Assembly: GCA_017654935.2 (NCBI GenBank)
Contig: CM065693.1
Coordinates: 22,228,552 to 22,292,551 of the forward strand
Length of the DNA stretch: 64,000 nt
From: Phymorhynchus buccinoides
Lineage: Eukaryota; Mollusca; Gastropoda; Neogastropoda; Raphitomidae
Direction: 5' to 3'
Position numbers and translations under genes: made by a program
Shown: positions 34,131 through 45,592 of the stretch, in pieces
Layout: each line of letters opens with the position of its first letter
Numbering within the stretch: the first letter of the stretch is position 1
Notes under the pieces: generated by a model
What the model saw: only the letters and a program-made list of their open reading frames with translations
Databases searched by the model: none
What the model was told of the DNA's origin: nothing

Positions 34131-34319
34131 CAAAGAAGAACATAACTGTATATTGCCCTACATATAATATGGGCACTTTAACAAATAAACATGAAACAGG
34201 ACATAACATATCTCCAAACTGATAACTGAGCAAGCAAACACCCCTCTATTTCAATTGTTGTGCAGCCATGCTGCGCTTACTGCAGCAGACAATCATTTTT
34301 GTATAATTATCTGTATTGT

Positions 34320-34480
34320 TAAAAATTCGGGACTTTACTGGTGTTGCACTGCCACCGGGCATTGCCTCCAGGATCGTTCCCACCATCTTTATATCTGCTG
34401 ATGTCCCATGTGTCTTTTCCAGACCGGAGGACGTTAAACAGATTTTCACAATCTTTTTTTTTAAAAAGCAGACATGGCAT
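34320..34480. repeat. Dispersed repeat M, copy 1
   Basis: GGACTTTACTGGTGTTGCAC and TTCCCACCATCTTTATAT are found inverted at 53805-53935 (GATGGTGGGAACATT, CACACCAGTAAAGTCCC). A short further relative starts at 58070. Confidence 0.6.
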
Positions 34481-37400
34481 TGCAATACCTCCAGGATCTG
34501 GCCCCAGCATTGAATGATGGTTGTGGTGGTTGGTTGATGGCTCATCTCACATGCACTCTTTGTAGCCGAGTGGATATTAAACTCAACTTTCATTAACGAT
34601 TGTTTTCTAATTGGAACTGTCTTAATGCGGTAAACGGGGATACAACTTGTCTGTTACTTCCTTTCTCATTTTGAAAAAGCATCTGTTAACCCCATCCAGC
34701 AAACGTGTGTTCTGCACCGGATCAGAGTCACATCTTACTGAACTGCGAGTGCTGGAAATGGAACACACGTTTTTGTTTTTACCCTGCAGGCTTGCCATTA
34801 TTCTGTAAATTTTTCAAATAATCTGAGGTTAATAAAACTCCCTTGTGGGAGAGTGATTGACTCTGGAAGTCTTGAGAAAGATAAATCAATCGAAATGTTG
34901 ACGAATCTTGAGCCTTTTGTTCTGTATCTTCCCCCCTCAGATCTGTCTCGTTAATAAAAGAGAGTTGGTCAGAAATTCTGGCTTGATTTCATCCTTCTTC
35001 ACACCCTTACTCTCCTATTAATTTTCACAATTTAGCACCTTTCCATTCTCATGTCGCTTATGTACTTAAAACAACAAAACATAAGAAAGAAAGAAAACAA
35101 CAAAAACAAGGGAAAAAGAAGCATAAAAGAATGCTGGAAACTGTAAGCATAGTTTTTTTTGTGGGAAAATCAAGCAAGTATCAAACTATGTCATGAACAG
35201 TACTACATTATCCCATCTTTCTAAATCCTACAAAGTACACACGATAATTAATGCGCATTGCACATACACACACACTCTCTCGCTATCTCTCCAGTCACCG
35301 ATTCCTGTTGTCATGGTAATGGACAAATAAATGCGAGAAGCCAAAGTCACACCGACACGTCATCATCTTCATTAACATTATCATCATTATTCAAAATCCA
35401 ATGAAAAATATTGCTGTGTATCATTTGTGGAAGGAACCCTTTGTTCTTATTAGATGCTATGTACAATTTTACCTTCATCAACAGCATGCATAGGCAGTAG
35501 GTGAACACACGTTCTCATATATACACACACACATCGCAAGCAAGTGGGTATCTGTAAATAAACAATAAAAATCGGGGGGGAAAATTGTACAACAGCCAAA
35601 TTTTGCTGTATCTTCAAATGTTTTACGAAACTCCAAATCTCACAACCACACAGAAGAGAACACAAGAAGAGAGAGAGAGACAGACAGATGGAGAGAGAGA
35701 GAAAGACAGAGAGAGAGAGACAGACAGATGGAGAGAGAGAGAAAGAGACAGAAAGAGAGAGAGACAATGAATTTATAAATGTCTTAAAATATGTACAATA
35801 TAGCAAGATAAATAGGAATGAAGAGAAGAATATAAGTTATAACTATTTTGTTCAACATAACATGGTCCAATGATTAAAAACAAACAAGCAAACTGAATTT
35901 ACATTATAACCAAACATACCCAATAATCTTATTCTATTACTGTACCATAATTTCAAACAAGGTGCTTTTAAAAGGCCTATGCCTTTAAGCATAATTGTGA
36001 ATGATTTACATGAGATTTAACGGAGCACTGTGATCTTGTTCAAAGCTTCTCCATTGTAAACAAATTCCACCCCAGTTCTTCATAATAGTAGTTGCCTCCT
36101 CAACTATCTGGAGGTAAGGACTTTGCAGGGACCGGATTATGACAATGCGATAACCAACATTTCACACAATCTGTGTTCGTGCTAAGTACACTCCAATAGT
36201 TTGAGTTAAGTGTACTTCAACATACCTACAAAATGTAATGGTTCGATCTGTACCATCATGACAAGGGTCACGTAATGTATGAAGATTAGTTACAAAATTG
36301 TTCCTGTGTGTTTAGACATCAATACTTATGTACCTGTAGGCAAGTCATCTAAAAAGGTATTGCAATGTTGTTTGTTGTGTGTGTGTGTGTGTGTGTGGGG
36401 GGGGGGGGGTGGTAACATTTTGTTCTATAATGAAAATGATTAAGAGTCTAAATAAGCAACTAAAGTTCAAATCATGTGCAACATATGTATATGAATGTTT
36501 ACCAAATAAAGGTAGGTCCTTTATTGTATAATTATGGAAGAAAAAAACCTATGTACACCATGAACCCCAACTGTGCATATCTTGATGAAGATTTTCAACA
36601 ACTATTTGAACACACACACACACACACAAAGACAAAGGCCCACCCACCCCCTTCCTTTCCTCACACACACATAGGTTGCAATGGAAGGATACAGGCCTAG
36701 TACAACACTAGGAACCCTATCCTTGGCGGACCTCTACTCCTATCAGCTAGGCGCCACAGTCTAGCACTACTAGGATTAGGGCTGAAAGAGCTAGGTAGGT
36801 TCGTCAAGGCAACAACACATGTTACAATCTAGGACACATTAATACACCCCACACAACCAACATTGAAGAACCCCTGACAGCAGTTGATATAATCCGCAGT
36901 GAACGCACCCATAACTACTCCGCACCCGCCCGAGTGTCGGTACACATCGCACCCAAATCGGTCGGTGCAAATTGCACCTAAACCAGTGGGTGCACAATGT
37001 ACTCCAAGACTACGCACCACACCCAGTTAGAATACATCAGTGCGAAATTCAAGCCACAAGTTTTAAGGCAAACCTCTCCATCACAGGAAATTGTAGAACC
37101 ATAGTAGTACAAACCTTTCTTATCCCACCCCTCCAATGCATCTTTCTTTGAAGTGAAACACAGGGAAAAGCAGGATAACAAGGAAGAGGCTACACAAAGG
37201 TATCAAGGAAAGGAATCAAAACTCTTCACCAAACTCTACGTTGGCAGGAAACCCTATCTCCAAGGAGAAAAGAATATAAATTCGCATTAATTTTGATGCC
37301 TTTAAATGGTCTGCATAATTGTGCAAGATGACCCAGCCCTGTACTGTATTGATCTAAACAAGTTTGGTCAAAAAAAGATAAAATTATGAAAAAGAAAAGA

Positions 37401-38993
37401 AAACATGTGAAAAAAGAATTTATGTCATGTTTATAAAAAAAAATCAAAAAAGCGAGGAGGGGGTGGGGGCAAAAAAAAATTGTCATGAACTTGGTCATAA
37501 ATAGTTGATATGAACATTTCCGGATTACTCAGAATCCAACTCACATATTTCTCAGCGGCACACTGATCTGAAGATGGCAAATAAAATGTAATCACTCAAA
37601 TCAAATAAACAGGACCTCCCTCTCCCCATTTACATACCTTACATACCTCTTCTCTCCACCAAAAATAATTAATCTTTTTTAAATAATTTTTTGGTTCTAT
37701 TTTTTTGTCAAAGATAACAACAGACTTATAAGATTCAAACCCATAGTTAAATTTTCAACAATAACAACATCCTCGCAACTTTCTAGCCCTGATAAAATGG
37801 ACTATTATTTAATTCTTCTATTGGCGCCCTCCTAATAGATCACTATCTGAGGCTCGCCCTTGCAATGGGGAGATGAATCGTGTCTGGTCTTCAAATACAC
37901 ATTCTAAACAAGGCATTCACAGCTTTTCATGTGAATTCTAATGACAACAATCCTTCTAGAAATGGTTTTTTTTAATAACCAACAGCAGATCTGGATTAAA
38001 ACAAACAAGCTACAAATGCCAAAAATGAATATACATTATTTACTAAAATCATTAAAGTTCTAGTATGCATTTTGGGGTGATAGTAGTATTCATCTGGTAA
38101 TGTACGTACTTCATATGCAAAAAACATCAACATCGAATTCAAAATGTTCATGACAAGGTACTAATTAATGGATATGTTCACATGTGAATAAAACATCTGC
38201 GTCGAAGGGAATGAATGATTGAAACGGACAAACACAGGGTTGTTCCCAGAACGGTTGAAGAGAACAAGGCATTGAATGTGATGATGGGTCACTCACACAA
38301 TCATTCTCCTGAGATTCAAAACAGTGTTAGCAAGCAAACATGTGTACAAATGACAGGCTACGACATTTGACGGCAAACATGTTGAAAGACTCAATTTATG
38401 TGTGGAAACTTGCCAGTACATCTATTAGATTAAACACAAAACATTTGCTGGCTGAAATGTTTTTGAAAGGTGTAGGTATTTCGCTAGTTTAGTTATCGCA
38501 TTACAGGTGCATAATAAGGCATTTCACCGTTTTGTTATACTTTTATTATGATATCGCATTACAGGTGTATAAGGCATTTCACCTTTTTGTTATCGTTTTA
38601 TTTCATGTATAGAAACATACTTACAAAGCCAGTTGTTGTTCTGTTGCACAGATTTTATGCAATCATATACTGAGTTCAACAAGAGACAAAAATATGGCAA
38701 AACTATTTTAATTTATTTGCTTTAGAAAGATCATACGTAAACCTTAACAGTAAGCCTATTATGCTTGGTGAATTTCTGTTTATGAGTGAAATTTAGAAAC
38801 GCTTTATTTACATGCTTGACACATCAACAATGAAACGTCTAGAAATATTCTATAGAAGCGAGGTACTCAAAAACAGTTTAAATTTGAATTTCACAAATGT
38901 TGGACGAAATCATCATGTGTTTCCAATCACAAAGCTAGCGGAAATGGCCGTCTGAAAGGGCCGAACAATTGATGGCGTGGAATTAATCAGGCA

Positions 38994-39172
38994 TGCTAGT
39001 GGGGGCAAAGTGGTTTTCAAGGAAAATGGCCGGGGGTCCAGGGGGCCGAAGAAAATTCAATAAATGAGTGACATTTTCACATGCCATTTCAATGCATTTT
39101 TTTAATAATTTTGTTTCAAACTGTTTCGCGGATTGTCCGCGATTCGCGGAGGTCTACCATGCCTGGTTATAT
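38994..39172. mobile_element. Short TIR element
   Basis: CAGGCATGCTAG at the left and CTACCATGCCTG at the right are inverted repeats. The right part has a strong small hairpin CGCGGATTGTCCGCG. No clear target duplication. Confidence 0.5.
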
Positions 39173-39889
39173 AATCAACACAGAAGTCATAAAAAATCTC
39201 TATAGTTGTTAGAAAACTAACCAATGTTCAAATGTAGATCGAATCGAACAGAAACTTCACCGCCATTTTATTTAGCAATCGTAGATACCTGCGAGGCCGC
39301 TACGCAGCGAACCAAGCTGGCTAACTTTGCTAAGAAGTAGTGGTGTCCGATGAAACGCCTTTCTAACTTCGCTACGTAGTGGCCTGCTTTCCCTATACTC
39401 CTTAAATGCGTCTCAGGACAATACTAAATATAAATGAAATTTGGAAACAGTTGTTTGACCAATATAATTGATTTTGACTGCAGTTTATGTCTCAATGAAA
39501 GAACATGCGATTATGAAGGAATAATGAGTCCATTGAATTTGTAAAATGACATGTGTTGATATATATATATATATATATACTGTTAGCATATTTTGGCAGC
39601 GAGATGATTTCCAAAGAAATGCGAGTGCAAGCTGAACAACAGAGGGTCTTCAGAGAAGAAGCCCTCCCCCCCTGATTTCCAGTGCAAAGAAACGTGAGTG
39701 CAACAGACCTGGGTACTTGTACGATTCTGGCGTACAATTTACGTTTTTTGACCCCTTTGTACAATTGAACGCCGGTTTCCGAAATGTTCACGATATTTTG
39801 GCAAAAAGATCAAATTGTCCAATTTTTTTACTTTTTTTGCGGTATTAAGACAAAGCAAAGATTCCGGTAATTTGATAGTGGCGGAAGTG

Positions 39890-40150
39890 CGCCCTTTTGA
39901 CGTTTGAGTCTGCAATGGCCGTAGCCTAAGCGCGCGTGGTGAGATTGTTAATTAGCGGTGAACAATGGCGAGCAAAAGAAAACTACACGAAACCGACGAT
40001 GAAGATAGTGCAGTGCAAAGTGACACCAAAGTTTATTCCCAGAAGAATGCAAAAAGTGACAAGCTGAAGCAACAGTGACTCAGATCATTGCCGAGAACAA
40101 CGTTCCTCTTGCTGTCACCAACTGTTTCCAGATTCAGACATTTTTCTTTC
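39890..40150 (+). pseudogene. Degenerate transposase N-terminus
   Basis: MASKRKLHETDDEDSAVQSD starts at 39965 and stops at 40078. In the next frame the text continues EATVTQIIAENNVPLAVTNC, which resembles the AEHNLPLAVADH stretch common after the zinc finger of domesticated and hAT-type transposases. One frameshift near 40066 would explain the break. No catalytic part follows; a C-run of TC repeats begins at 40168. Confidence 0.4.
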
Positions 40151-40334
40151 CTTCTTTTTTTTGTCCCCCCTCTCTCTCTCTCTCTGGTTCTGGTACCATA
40201 CGTCGAAGGAGCCTATGAAGGCTATGAACTCGACGGAACTGGGAGAGCGCACTGAGAATTGAATAAAAAAAAAAATTAATTTAATAAAGAAAATGTCTGT
40301 TTTACTGTGGTGGTGTTGACAGTTTTTTAAGAGT

Positions 40335-40425
40335 TGACCATAGGCCTTTTCATAGTATCCGGGCTAGACCAATCCGGCTAGCGTAGCGCTCACCGGGGAC
40401 GAACCCCGACCGGCACAGCTCCCCC
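40335..40425. repeat. Dispersed repeat K, copy 2
   Basis: Same as 1141-1250, ending in a C-run. It lies between the transposase relic and the pogo-like element. Confidence 0.6.
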
Positions 40426-40567
40426 CCCCCCTCTCCTCTCTCAAATGTTGTTTCAAGTCTCTCTAATAGTTTGTGTGTATGTGTGTACAGAGCTTCAAAT
40501 TGTCGGTGTGCCCGCGTCATTGACCTATTTTTTTTGCATCTTACTATTTTGACTCCAAATCTTATTA

Positions 40568-41348
40568 CAGTGGAGTCCAACTATAACGAACTCGCTTTTA
40601 ACGAAATTTCGAGATTAACGAACTGACTTCAATTTCCCGGCAAATGCCTTTCTATTTGTCACTTGCAAAGCCATGGGTATAACGAACAAAGAATCCTTTT
40701 GAAATAACGAACACCCGCTTTTTACGAACACATGTTCTACGCCCCAGGCTAATTTTATTTACTTGGAAAAATAGCCTATAACGAACTCAGCCTGTGCGAT
40801 GCGCTGCAAAAACCTAGGCCTTCAAACTCCAAGCTAGAACGTGTTGTCAAGAAGAAGGAAGTTGGAAACTATGAACTGTGCATACGTGAACTCATTTAGA
40901 TTCACACTTTTTCGTCTGCTAGGCCTAGGCTTCCTACAGATCATTCGGTTTCTCAAGGTCGCTTTACAATTCGCGCTCAAAATAAAGATCGAAGTTTGTG
41001 AAAGCCTATAACAAACTAAATTTGTGTGATGTGTTGTCACTTAATTAAAATTAAGTTCGGAATTCCGAAAGACAACTGACACTATCATTGTCAGTCATTC
41101 AACAGCTGAGAATCATCTCAGAGATCACGTTCGATTTGCAATGAAGAGTGGCAGAAAGAGAAAGAGAGAATCCCGTGATTAAGACAGACGATCCAATCTG
41201 GTTAAGTTTATGTTTTCGGTTATCATTGGTGAGTGTTTGAACTGTTTTTGTTTTCAACATACATTGTACATGTACATGTATAACGAAATCCTGATACAAC
41301 GAACTGAGTCTGTGTTCCCTTAAAATTCGTTTTACCCGGACTCCACTG
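40568..41348. mobile_element. 781-bp pogo/Tigger-like element without transposase
   Basis: Ends CAGTGGAGTCC and GGACTCCACTG form a perfect 11-bp inverted repeat, flanked by TA on both sides. The left part is rich in ATAACGAACT and TTTAACGAAA phrases, and the right part mirrors them (CCTGATACAACGAACTGAG). No DDE-like frame is visible. Confidence 0.85.
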
Positions 41349-41806
41349 TACATCAATTTTTGGGGGTACCCAGGTCTGGTGCAAGCTGAACAACAGAGGG
41401 TCTTCAGAGAAGAAGTCCCCCCCCCCCACCCTCGGCTCATTAGACACAATGACACGGTTCACATTTTTTTCTTCTAAAAGAAGTTCATCTGCTGACAGAA
41501 GAACCAATCTATTTGGATCTGTTGTGTCCATTTAAATCTGTGCAGATTTTTCCATGCAGCTCTTTTCCGTCCATAAGTTAATTAATTCCCTTCTAGGATA
41601 CAATCACAACTTTACAACAAAGACGCCTTTCCTGGACCCATGAAAGCCAACTCGGGTGCCTGACCTGAGCAGATGGAAAACAAACCAACCAAAAATCAAA
41701 CCAACCAACCATTCACAACTGATCCAACAATGTACACGGCAGTTACTCAGCTCAGACAGTACATGGGCTCATTATCAATTATTCTGAAAGCACATCAGTT
41801 ATCAGT

Positions 41807-42033
41807 CAGGGCTCCCAGGGACCCCCATTTGGGGGTCTATTAAATGGGGGTCTATGAAGTACTAACCATTCTAAAGAACCCTCTAAAAGAATGTGTCCCA
41901 GGGATGCACTAGAAAATTTCTTTTTAGCATTCGCAATACCACTGGGACCCTCTATCCCGCCTCTAGGACCCTCTATGCTGTAAGTGAAGGAGTCCCTGGG
42001 ACCCCTTGTTTTGCGGGACGATTGGGAGCCCTG
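41807..42033. mobile_element. 227-bp hAT-like MITE
   Basis: Ends CAGGGCTCCCAGGGACC and GGGAGCCCTG are inverted repeats; the interior repeats GGGACCCTCTA phrases. TCAGT stands on both sides. No coding. Confidence 0.65.
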
Positions 42034-42519
42034 TCAGTGCCATCATCTACAAAAATGCGCCCAGAGGATATGTACAAAGTGAGAGTCCAGCCCTTCGAAA
42101 TTGAATGCTACCAACCTGAACACGACATACTATTTACAGGCCAAGGCAAAAGTACGGTCTCAATGTGAGTACCAGTTGTCACACTTATTAATCTCCAGAC
42201 AGGTTCAACCCCACACAACTCAAAACGCAATCGTTATTTTATAGAGAAACATGTTTTGTAAAGATAATGAAATGAGAGATTCTTTTCCCCCAGTGATGTA
42301 ATCAGCGAGGCAGGTTACAAAGCTTAAAAAAGAAAGAAAAAACAAACCTGAAAGATTATTGAGATTGTCAAGTAGATTGCTTGGTATGAACTTTTTTTTA
42401 AAATTATGAAGCTGTATCAAATTAGTCATTGCTCACATTTTTATTAACTTTTAAAGACATGTACACTATCCTTCTACACAGAAGTGTTACTTTTGTTTAA
42501 TTCAATTTTTCATTTCAGT

Positions 42520-43750
42520 CTGTTTTCAGTATATTTTGTATGTTAATGTATCTAGTTCAGTAAAGATTTTGACTTTTTTCCCCATAGATTTCCCCCTGCT
42601 AAATTGCAATACAAAGAAAATGAACTGTTTTCAGTATATTTTGTATGTTAATGTATCTAGTTCAGTAAAGATTTTGACTTTTTCCCCCATAGATTTCCCC
42701 CCTGCTAAATTACAATACAAAGAAAATGAACTGTTTTCAGTATATTTTGTATGTTAATGTATCTAGTTCAGTAAAGATTTTGACTTTTCCCCCATAGATT
42801 TTCCCCTGCTAAATTGCAATACAAAGAAAATGAACTGTTTTCAGTATATTTTGTATGTTAATGTGTCTAGTTCAGTAAAGATTTTGACTTTTTTCCCCAT
42901 AGATTTCCCCCCTGCTAAATTGCAATACAAAGAAAATGAACTGTTTTCAGTATATTTTGTATGTTAATGTATCTAGTTCAGTAAAGATTTTGACTTTTTC
43001 CCCATAGATTTTCCCCTGCTAAATTGCAATACAAAGAAAATGAACTGTTTTCAGTATATTTTGTATGTTAATGTATCTAGTTCAGTAAAGATTTTGACTT
43101 TTTCCCCATAGATTTTCCCCTGCTAAATTGCAATACTAAGAAAATGAACTGTTTTCAGTATATTTTGTATGTTAATGTGTCTAGTTCAGTAAAGATTTTG
43201 ACTTTTTTCCCCATAGATTTCCCCCTGCTAAATTGCAATACAAAGAAAATGAACTGTTTTCAGTATATTTTGTATGTTAATGTATCTAGTTCAGTAAAGA
43301 TTTTGACTTTTTCCCCATCCCCTGCTAAATTGCAATACAAAGAAAATGAACTGTTTTCCCATATTTTGACTTTTTTCCCCCCCCTGCTAAATTGCAATAC
43401 AAAGAAAATGAACTGTTTTCAGTATATTTTGTATGTTAATGTATCTAGTTCAGTAAAGATTTTGACTTTTTTCCCCATAGATTTCCCCCCTGCTAAATTG
43501 CAATACAAAGAAAATGAACTGTTTTCAGTATATTTTGTATGTTAATGTATCTAGTTCAGTAAAGATTTTGACTTTTTTCCCCATAGATTTTCCCCCTGCT
43601 AAATTGCAATACAAAGAAAATGAACTGTTTTCAGTATATTTTGTATGTTAATGTATCTAGTTCAGTAAAGATTTTGACTTTTTTTCCCATAGATTTCCCC
43701 CCTGCTAAATTGCAATACAAAGAAAATGAACTGTTTTCAGTATATTTTTT
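42520..43750. repeat. 105-bp satellite, about 12 copies, with splice-acceptor-like motif
   Basis: Unit runs TCAGTATATTTTGTATGTTA, then GTAAAGATTTTGAC, then TTTTTTCCCCATAG and CTGCTAAATTGCAATAC. Length varies by 1-2 nt in the pyrimidine run; two short deleted copies occur at 43312-43400. Confidence 0.95.
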
Positions 43751-44385
43751 AACTAAATTGTGATTTCATGGGCTGGAGATGATGCACCCAAAGAAAATTG
43801 ATCAACGTCACTGCATGTATACTGAGTCTATATAAAATGTGTCTCATAAAAAGCTTGGTCTCTCACCACCATAAACAATCAAAGAAAACAGTTTATTCAA
43901 ACAGACAAAAACATAGTCCATTTCCCCATTGCATTTTGCACCTTGGATAATAATAATCCATTTCTGTTTGGAGAGAGAAAAATATTTGCAATTTGGACCG
44001 AGGATTACAGCCAGTAATGAATCATTTCACAGCACCACATCCTTTACAATACAGTACAACAAAGACCGGGCTTCCATAATCTTGTGTGTAAAAAAAAGCA
44101 CACATGGAGTCTGTCTCATTATGCTCATCAATTATTCAACAACGGACTAGAGACAGAATTCATAGATACAGGGAGAAGTCAACAATAACAACAAGCGGGA
44201 AAAGAGAGAGAGAGGGGGGGGGGGGGTAGAGAGAGAGAGAAGAGGGACAGACAGAAAAAGAGAGAGATCGACTGACAGACAGAGAGAAGACAAACTTAGT
44301 CTACAGTAGACAGTGAACATAAAAAAGTAGACAAATAAACGATAGAGAGACTAGCTGTAGAAAAAAAGTGAAAGAGAAAAAACAA

Positions 44386-44387
<2 letters not shown>

Positions 44388-44424
<37 letters not shown>
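44388..44424. repeat. Poly-C run of 37
   Basis: Uninterrupted C on the + strand, hence poly-G on the strand of the SLC12 gene, about 1 kb past its stop. Length may be imprecise in any assembly. Confidence 0.9.
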
Positions 44425-44940
44425 ACAAAATCCTAAACTAGCTTAGGCTAAGACGGAGAACGTAAAAATAATAGAAAAGAACAGCAGGCCAGGTATATTG
44501 AAAAGAGTGGGAGGAATTTATTTTCAAATATGGTGGAGATAAACAAAACAATTCCACAAAACCATAACAAAATTTGAATTTGGTGAAACCCAACGAAAGC
44601 ACTGTCACAACAAGGAACAGAGAAGGTTGACAGTACTTTCTGGCTTCATTCTTCACCCGACAATTTGTATACAAACAACGTGGTGGAGACGAAAACTCCA
44701 CAAGACCTATAGAAAATTATTGCCAGGTGAAACCCACAAGGTACTATCACACTAAGGGATACGGAAGGTTGAGAGTACCTTCCGGCTCTCACCCGACGAT
44801 TCATAAACAAATGAAGTAGCGGAGAACGAAAAATGGACAAAACCAAAACGTACAAATAAAAATCAGCTGGGTTGCGAGCTAACAGAAACGGCAGATAATA
44901 ACAGCGATGATGACAATGATGATTATCAGCAATGATAATA

Positions 44941-45437
44941 CAGTGGAACCTCAAAAATCATCCAAAATGAGGTCTAATCTTATAAGGGAGGGGTCGTATA
45001 AGGGAGGTAATTTTAATATTTACAAAGTAGGGCAATGTCTCAGAGAAGTAGGTCTTATGTGGGAGGGAGTCTTATAATGGGAGGTCTTATAAGGGAGGTA
45101 CCACTGTAACAGCGATGATACAGGCGAAATAGGTCTTATGTGGGAGGGAGTCTTATAATGGGAGGTCTCATAAGGGAGGTATCACTGTAACAGCGATGAT
45201 ACAGGCGAAATAGGTCTTATGTGGGAGGGAGTCTTATAATGGGAGGTCTCATAAGGGAGGTACCACTGTAACAGCGATGATACAGGCGAAATAGGTCTTA
45301 TGTGGGAGGGAGTCTTACAATTGGAGGTCTCATAAGGGAGGTACCAGTGTAACAGCGATGATACAGGCGAAATAGGTCTTATGTGGGAGGGACTCTTATA
45401 AAGGGAGGTACCACTGAAACAGCGATGATACAGGCGG
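44941..45437. mobile_element. MITE (CAGTGGAACC family) with its right end amplified in tandem
   Basis: The MITE proper is 44941-45105. Its last 55 nt plus 25 nt of flank (CAGCGATGATACAGGCGAAA) are then repeated four more times as an 81-bp unit up to 45437, 20 nt from the SLC12 stop. On the - strand this would be the start of the 3' UTR. Confidence 0.8.
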
Positions 45438-45456
45438 GGGGGGGCAGGACTAGGTA

Positions 45457-45592
45457 CTAGGAGTAGAAGGTGAGGACGCTCCTCTGGTTGCCTCTCAGCA
45501 GCAGGGTGGGGGGCAGGTCCTTGCTGAGCATGTCTAGCCACGCCATGTACAGCCCTGCAGAGCACGTGCCTTTACGGGGCATGGGTAATGTC
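45457..45592 (-). CDS. SLC12A2: SLC12 terminal coding exon
   Basis: Begins after gtgtgcag and ends at TAG (45457-45459). It encodes [20 protein letters not shown] to [12 protein letters not shown], nearly superimposable on the vertebrate NKCC1 C-terminus. A G-run and a MITE-derived tandem array begin about 20 nt past the stop. Confidence 0.94.

Larger units (their letters stand above)
30925..38990. other. Repeat-poor A-rich DNA before the SLC12 3' end
   Basis: Few transposons and no gene. The + strand is A-rich, hence T-rich on the strand of SLC12, as 3' UTRs often are; on the - strand AATAAATAAAG near 31870-31880 is a polyadenylation-like site. A GC-richer patch at 36680-37030 has repeated GGTGC/GCACC phrases. 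Confidence 0.35.

Noticed and set aside
43144..43545. 133-codon + frame in the 105-bp satellite.
   Set aside because: The frame stays open only because unit length varies; no codon bias or homology.
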